In this document: piece by piece, positions 7,306-10,531 of the stretch
Layout: the number at the start of each line of letters is the position of its first letter
How positions within the stretch are numbered: the first letter of the stretch is position 1
Source of the DNA: a bacterium
GTDB lineage: Bacteria; Chlamydiota; Chlamydiia; Chlamydiales; JAFEGQ01
Assembly (NCBI GenBank): GCA_021809305.1
Contig: JAKBAF010000010.1
Span: 1-10,531, forward strand
Length of the DNA stretch: 10,531 bases
Direction of reading: 5' to 3'
The notes under the pieces: generated by a model
The model's database searches: none
What the model saw: the letters and a program-made list of their open reading frames with translations, nothing else
What the model was told of the DNA's origin: nothing
Position numbers and translations under genes: made by a program

Positions 7306-9078
7306 TCAAAGAAATGCTTGTATTGCTTTGGCCAGCCGCTCACCCTTCTGATCGCACTCTTTGATCTGCTCCTGGATTGAGGCGTCGCTCTTCTCTCCCT
7401 TAACGCCAATATAAATTTTTACCTTAGGTTCCGTTCCCGAGGGGCGGATGGTTACCTTACTGCCCTCATCCAACCAGAAGATAAGGACATCAGAGGTGGG
7501 GAGCGTAAGAGGTGTGGTCTTGCCCCCAGGAAGGTCCAAGCGGAGACCGCTTTTGTAATCCTCGACAGCAATTATCTGATGATCGCCAATTGTTTCTGGG
7601 GGGTGAGCTCGGAGCGAGGCCATCATTGTACGAATCTTCTCGGCTCCTTCCTTGCCAGGATAGGTGAGGGAGAGAAGGCGGTCGCGAAAGAGGCCAAACT
7701 GTAGATAGAGCTCTTCCAACCTGGTCACGAGGTTTTTGCCGGCAAGTTTGGCGTGGAGCGCCGCTTCTGCCAGGAGATTGCAGGCGATAATGCCATCCTT
7801 ATCTCTGACGTGGGTTCCCATTAAGTAGCCGTACGACTCCTCGGCACCGAAGATAAAGGCCAGCCCATCGCGCCTATTCTCCCACTCTTCAATCAACTGG
7901 CCAATGTACTTAAAGCCGGTCAGCACACTCCGGCACTCGCAGCCATACTCGTCGGCAATGACCTTAAAGAGCTCGGTTGTAACAATTGTCTTTACAGCCA
8001 CCTCCTGTCTTGAATTCATCTCTTTAAGAGGAGGAGCTTGCAGGAGATGGGCAAGAGAGAGAACGGCAATCTCGTTGCCGTTAAAGATATAGGGCGCTCC
8101 ATTATGAAGGGTTGCAGCGCCGACGCGGTCGGTGTCGGGATCGGTCGCCAGCAGGAGATCGCCGCCCTCTTCTTGTAGCCGATCGAGCCCAATCTCAAGT
8201 GCCTCATGCTCTTCTGGATTAGGGGACCTAACCGTCGGGAAGTCGCCATCAGGTTTTGACTGGCTCTCAATTTCAATTAGCGATGTAAACCCCCATGCTC
8301 GCAGTGACTTTGGCACCATTGTCACGCCCGCCCCATGGAGGCTTGTATAGATGATCTTAAGCTCGTGGCCGTGCTCTTGATTCTCCTTTTTGTAGCGCGC
8401 AAGCGAGCCGGTCGCTTTGAGATAGGCATCATCGATCTCTGTCTCAATCCAGCTGATGTGAGAATCGTGGAGCGAGCCACATCGCACATCCTTTGGCTCT
8501 CGCACCTTCTCCACCTCTAAAATGATTCCGCGATCATGGGGTGGTAGAACCTGCCCCCCATCGCTCCAGTAGACCTTGTAGCCATTGTACTTAGCAGGGT
8601 TGTGGGAGGCTGTAATCATGACAGCTGCTTGGCACATCTTATAGCGGCAGCCAAAAGAGACAATAGGGACCGGCCTTATCTCGGAAAAGATCAGCACGTC
8701 GATCTCATTTGCAATCAAGACCTTAGCCGTCTCTTCGGCAAATTGGCGCGAGCCGTTGCGGCAGTCATAGCCAATGAGAACCTTTAGCCCCTTGCGGTTG
8801 AGATAGAGTTCTTTGAGGTAGTTGGCAAGTCCTTGGGTCGCAGCCCGAATGGTGTAGCAGTTAACGCGGTTTATCCCGACCCCCATCAGCCCTCGGAGGC
8901 CCGCTGTTCCAAAGGAGAGGTGGGTGTAGAAGGCGTCTGTCAGCTCCTTTGGATCCTCTTGGAGGAGCCGTCGCACCTCCTCCTTTGTCGCTAAGTCATA
9001 GTCGCCCTCAAGCCACCGGAGGGCCTCACCATAAACAGCTGGGTCTAGCCCCTTAAGTGCTTCACTATTGTCCCTCAT
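7306..9078 (-). CDS. Phosphoglucomutase/phosphomannomutase (alpha-D-phosphohexomutase, PgcA-like)
   Basis: This 590-residue enzyme interconverts 1- and 6-phosphates of glucose or mannose through a bis-phosphate intermediate, feeding glycogen, nucleotide-sugar and cell-envelope synthesis. All four active-site elements are present. The phosphoserine loop TASHNP is at 156-161, with S158 as the phosphorylated residue. The magnesium site DPDTDR (313-318) has D313, D315 and D317. The sugar-specificity loop GAEESYGY is at 411-418, and the phosphate-binding loop RPSGTEPK at 545-552. Length and the N-terminal GTAGLRG motif (57-63) match the long PgcA/PGM2-like group rather than GlmM (about 450 residues). 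Sugar preference cannot be read with certainty; GEES-type loops usually accept glucose and often mannose. The start has a good AGGAAGAGG ribosome site. The first 14 bases overlap the 3' end of the upstream CxxCxxCC gene, so the two are probably translated together. Confidence 0.94.
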   Translation of the reverse strand: MRDNSEALKGLDPAVYGEALRWLEGDYDLATKEEVRRLLQEDPKELTDAFYTHLSFGTAGLRGLMGVGINRVNCYTIRAATQGLANYLKELYLNRKGLKVLIGYDCRNGSRQFAEETAKVLIANEIDVLIFSEIRPVPIVSFGCRYKMCQAAVMITASHNPAKYNGYKVYWSDGGQVLPPHDRGIILEVEKVREPKDVRCGSLHDSHISWIETEIDDAYLKATGSLARYKKENQEHGHELKIIYTSLHGAGVTMVPKSLRAWGFTSLIEIESQSKPDGDFPTVRSPNPEEHEALEIGLDRLQEEGGDLLLATDPDTDRVGAATLHNGAPYIFNGNEIAVLSLAHLLQAPPLKEMNSRQEVAVKTIVTTELFKVIADEYGCECRSVLTGFKYIGQLIEEWENRRDGLAFIFGAEESYGYLMGTHVRDKDGIIACNLLAEAALHAKLAGKNLVTRLEELYLQFGLFRDRLLSLTYPGKEGAEKIRTMMASLRAHPPETIGDHQIIAVEDYKSGLRLDLPGGKTTPLTLPTSDVLIFWLDEGSKVTIRPSGTEPKVKIYIGVKGEKSDASIQEQIKECDQKGERLAKAIQAFL

Positions 9079-9499
9079 CTGCCTCTTCCTGCTTTGCTAA
9101 TTGAATCGCGATCTCGCTTATGGGGACAAGCCGCGCCTCTTTGTTGATCCCCTCGCAGCTTAACGCTGCCTCTGCCCATGTCTCGCGCGATTCTAAATTT
9201 TGAGGCCAAAAGGGAAAGGTGCGGCATTGCGTCGGCCTTGCTTCATAGATCGAGCAGAGCTTCCCCTTGAGAAAGACGCAGTCATAGCTCGGTAGATTCT
9301 CCTTAAGAGAGATCCTTCCCTTGCAAAAGCGTGTGTAGCGGCGTCGGCACTCCTCATCGGTGATCTTTAAGTGGCGCGCAATCGCCTCAATCTCCGCATC
9401 GCTCACCCAGACATAGCCGGGGCCTCCGCTGCAGCACCTCCCACATCCTGTGCACTCAAAGCAGAGCCCCTCTTTGTACCAGCCCAGTCTCTTGGACAT
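9065..9499 (-). CDS. YkgJ-family CxxCxxCC zinc/iron-chelating domain protein
   Basis: This small soluble protein of 144 residues has the cysteine pattern of the YkgJ/UPF0153 family. An N-terminal cluster holds C13, C16, C19, C22 and C23, with further cysteines at C51, C59, C74, C82 and C92. The late signature, in which C82 and then RPTQCRTFPFWP (88-99) follow, is diagnostic. The family is predicted to bind zinc or an iron-sulfur centre; its biochemical job is not established. The start ATG (9497-9499) is preceded by GGGAG about six bases away, a fair Shine-Dalgarno sequence. It overlaps the phosphohexomutase by 14 bases as the first gene of a two-gene unit. No functional link between the two is known to me, so the pairing may simply reflect compact gene order. 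Confidence 0.9.
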   Translation of the reverse strand: MSKRLGWYKEGLCFECTGCGRCCSGGPGYVWVSDAEIEAIARHLKITDEECRRRYTRFCKGRISLKENLPSYDCVFLKGKLCSIYEARPTQCRTFPFWPQNLESRETWAEAALSCEGINKEARLVPISEIAIQLAKQEEADEGQ

Positions 9500-9683
9500 C
9501 CCACTCTCCCATATTTTGATTGCAGCCTATCTGTCAAGCAACTAAGCTCTAATGAACTCACCCGCGATCTCACCAACATACTATACAGTTCACGGGACCT
9601 TTTTTTCGTCCCTTTCTTGGAATATTGGGAATAGTGGGGGACATTAAAATTACTCCCTCCTCGATCAACAGTTAGGATCAACG
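9500..9683. promoter_or_regulatory. Divergent intergenic region between the YkgJ-type gene and the SNF transporter
   Basis: This 184-base gap must carry promoters in both directions. On the minus strand a perfect TTGACA (9532-9537) is followed 17 or 18 bases later only by poor -10 candidates (ATATGG or TATGGG) that overlap the ribosome site, so it is unproven. TATAGT on the minus strand (+ ACTATA near 9580) is another -10-like match without a good -35. On the plus strand TAAAAT (9645-9650) could serve the transporter. GATCAAC occurs twice, at 9663-9669 and 9676-9682, on either side of the Shine-Dalgarno sequence. A five-pair GGGAC/GTCCC stem (9594-9612) has its T-run in the loop and is not a terminator. 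Confidence 0.35.
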
Positions 9684-10531
9684 ATGAAGCATCAAAGAGA
9701 GCATTGGGCATCCCGGCTCGGCTTCCTCATGGCCGCAATCGGCTCAGCTGTGGGCATTGGAACCCTCTGGCAGTTCCCCTATGTCACCGGGGAGAATGGC
9801 GGCGGACTCTTTGTCCTCGTCTATCTCATCTGCACAATCTTCATTGGTATCCCCGTTCTTGTGGGCGAGCTGATCCTTGGCAGGCGTGCCCAAAGAGGGG
9901 CTGTCGGGATCTTTGCTACCTTGGCCCACGGTTCACGCAACTGGAAGATGGTGGGCTGGCTCTCTGTTGCCTCGCCACTTCTCATACTCTCCTACTACAA
10001 TGTAGTTGGAGGCTGGGGCCTCAGCTACGTTCTCCTCTCCCTTCAGCAGTTCTATAGGGAGCGAACAACAGATGAGATCCGCCAGGTCTTTGATATTCTC
10101 CACTCGTCGGGTGATATCTGCCTTCTCTTTCAATTCCTCTTCACCCTGATCATTGTCGGTATGGTCTATCAAGGTATTCGCAAAGGGATCGAGTACTGGA
10201 GTCGGGTCATGACAATAAGCCTCCTTGTCATACTCGTTGCGCTCTTCGCCTATAGTCTTACCCTAAGTGGCTTTCCCGAAGCTTTTCGCTTTGTCCTCTC
10301 CTTTGATGCCTCAAAGCTGCGGCCATCGGGTATACTAGAGGCTTTAGGTCTTGCCTTCTTTACCCTCAGCCTTGGCCAGGGGGTGATGCTCACCTACGGC
10401 AGCTACATGCAAAAGTCAGAGGATATTCCAAAGATCTCTGCCATCGTCGGGGTTGCTGATGTCGTTGTCTCCCTGCTCGCAGCCCTTGTTATCTTCCCTG
10501 TTATCTTCACCTGTGGCGTCTCACCTTATGA
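9684..10531 (+). CDS. Sodium-dependent transporter, neurotransmitter:sodium symporter (SNF) family, 3' end beyond window
   Basis: The first 282 codons are present and run without a stop to the right edge; the family is usually 440-500 residues. It is an inner-membrane symporter that takes up amino acids or related solutes with sodium. The N-terminus, REHWASRLG (5-13) then AVGIGTLWQFPY (22-33), aligns without gaps to LeuT, including R5 and W8 of the intracellular gate. Membrane segments lie at about 12-33, 41-63, 90-118, 145-162, 174-194, 216-240 and 252-276. The TM6 motif FTLSLGQG (226-233) is intact. Two normally conserved TM1 positions differ: T27 for the sodium-binding Asn and Q30 for the outer-gate Arg. 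AGGA (9674-9677) lies six bases before the ATG. Substrate is unknown; tryptophan, tyrosine, leucine or other amino acids are typical. Confidence 0.93.
   Translation, partial: MKHQREHWASRLGFLMAAIGSAVGIGTLWQFPYVTGENGGGLFVLVYLICTIFIGIPVLVGELILGRRAQRGAVGIFATLAHGSRNWKMVGWLSVASPLLILSYYNVVGGWGLSYVLLSLQQFYRERTTDEIRQVFDILHSSGDICLLFQFLFTLIIVGMVYQGIRKGIEYWSRVMTISLLVILVALFAYSLTLSGFPEAFRFVLSFDASKLRPSGILEALGLAFFTLSLGQGVMLTYGSYMQKSEDIPKISAIVGVADVVVSLLAALVIFPVIFTCGVSPY

Noticed and set aside
9594..9612. Stem-loop with T-run as a terminator
   Set aside because: The stem is only five pairs and the Ts are in the loop, not after the stem.
9371..9711. Open frames on both strands overlapping the start of the YkgJ-type gene
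   Set aside because: They lack family features and conflict with the cysteine-signature gene at 9065-9499.
9704..10057. 117-codon plus-strand frame near the right edge
   Set aside because: It is an out-of-frame shadow; the frame from 9684 gives a clear SNF transporter through to the window end.

Overview
The window looks like a bacterial chromosome segment of balanced base composition, densely packed with genes. It contains seven protein-coding genes and no rRNA, tRNA, CRISPR array or intact insertion sequence that I can recognise. My best guess for the source is a chlamydia-like (Chlamydiota or wider PVC) host-associated bacterium. The reasons are a PgcA-type phosphohexomutase, an SNF-family sodium symporter, a 7TM-HD c-di-AMP phosphodiesterase, and a very long coiled-coil protein with a hydrophobic cluster of the kind seen in inclusion-membrane proteins. 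That assignment is inference and could be wrong at the phylum level.

Layout. Bases 1-240 precede the first gene. They hold a GC-rich, hairpin-rich block (about 60-135) that may be a decayed element or a structured RNA, then a dyad (189-221) and an extended -10 promoter (223-231) almost touching the first ATG. Bases 241-3212 (+) hold a two-gene unit: a 7TM-HD phosphodiesterase (PgpH type) whose stop shares one base with the start of a short-chain dehydrogenase/reductase. A DEAD-box RNA helicase with an Arg/Gly/Pro/Ser-rich tail follows at 3247-4545 (+). It converges on an 881-residue minus-strand gene (4555-7200) with only 9 bases between the two stop codons.

The right half is a minus-strand pair: a CxxCxxCC zinc/iron-chelating domain protein (9065-9499) overlapping by 14 bases a phosphoglucomutase/phosphomannomutase (7306-9078). 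Divergent from these across 184 bases is an SNF-family sodium-dependent transporter (9684 to the right edge), cut off by the window after 282 codons.

Functionally, the ordinary genes cover second-messenger breakdown (c-di-AMP), RNA remodelling, sugar-phosphate interconversion and amino-acid uptake. The least explained gene is the 881-residue membrane/coiled-coil protein. It has a hydrophobic cluster near residues 109-196, a long cytosolic-type helical region and a weak internal duplication, and it is the best candidate here for something undescribed.
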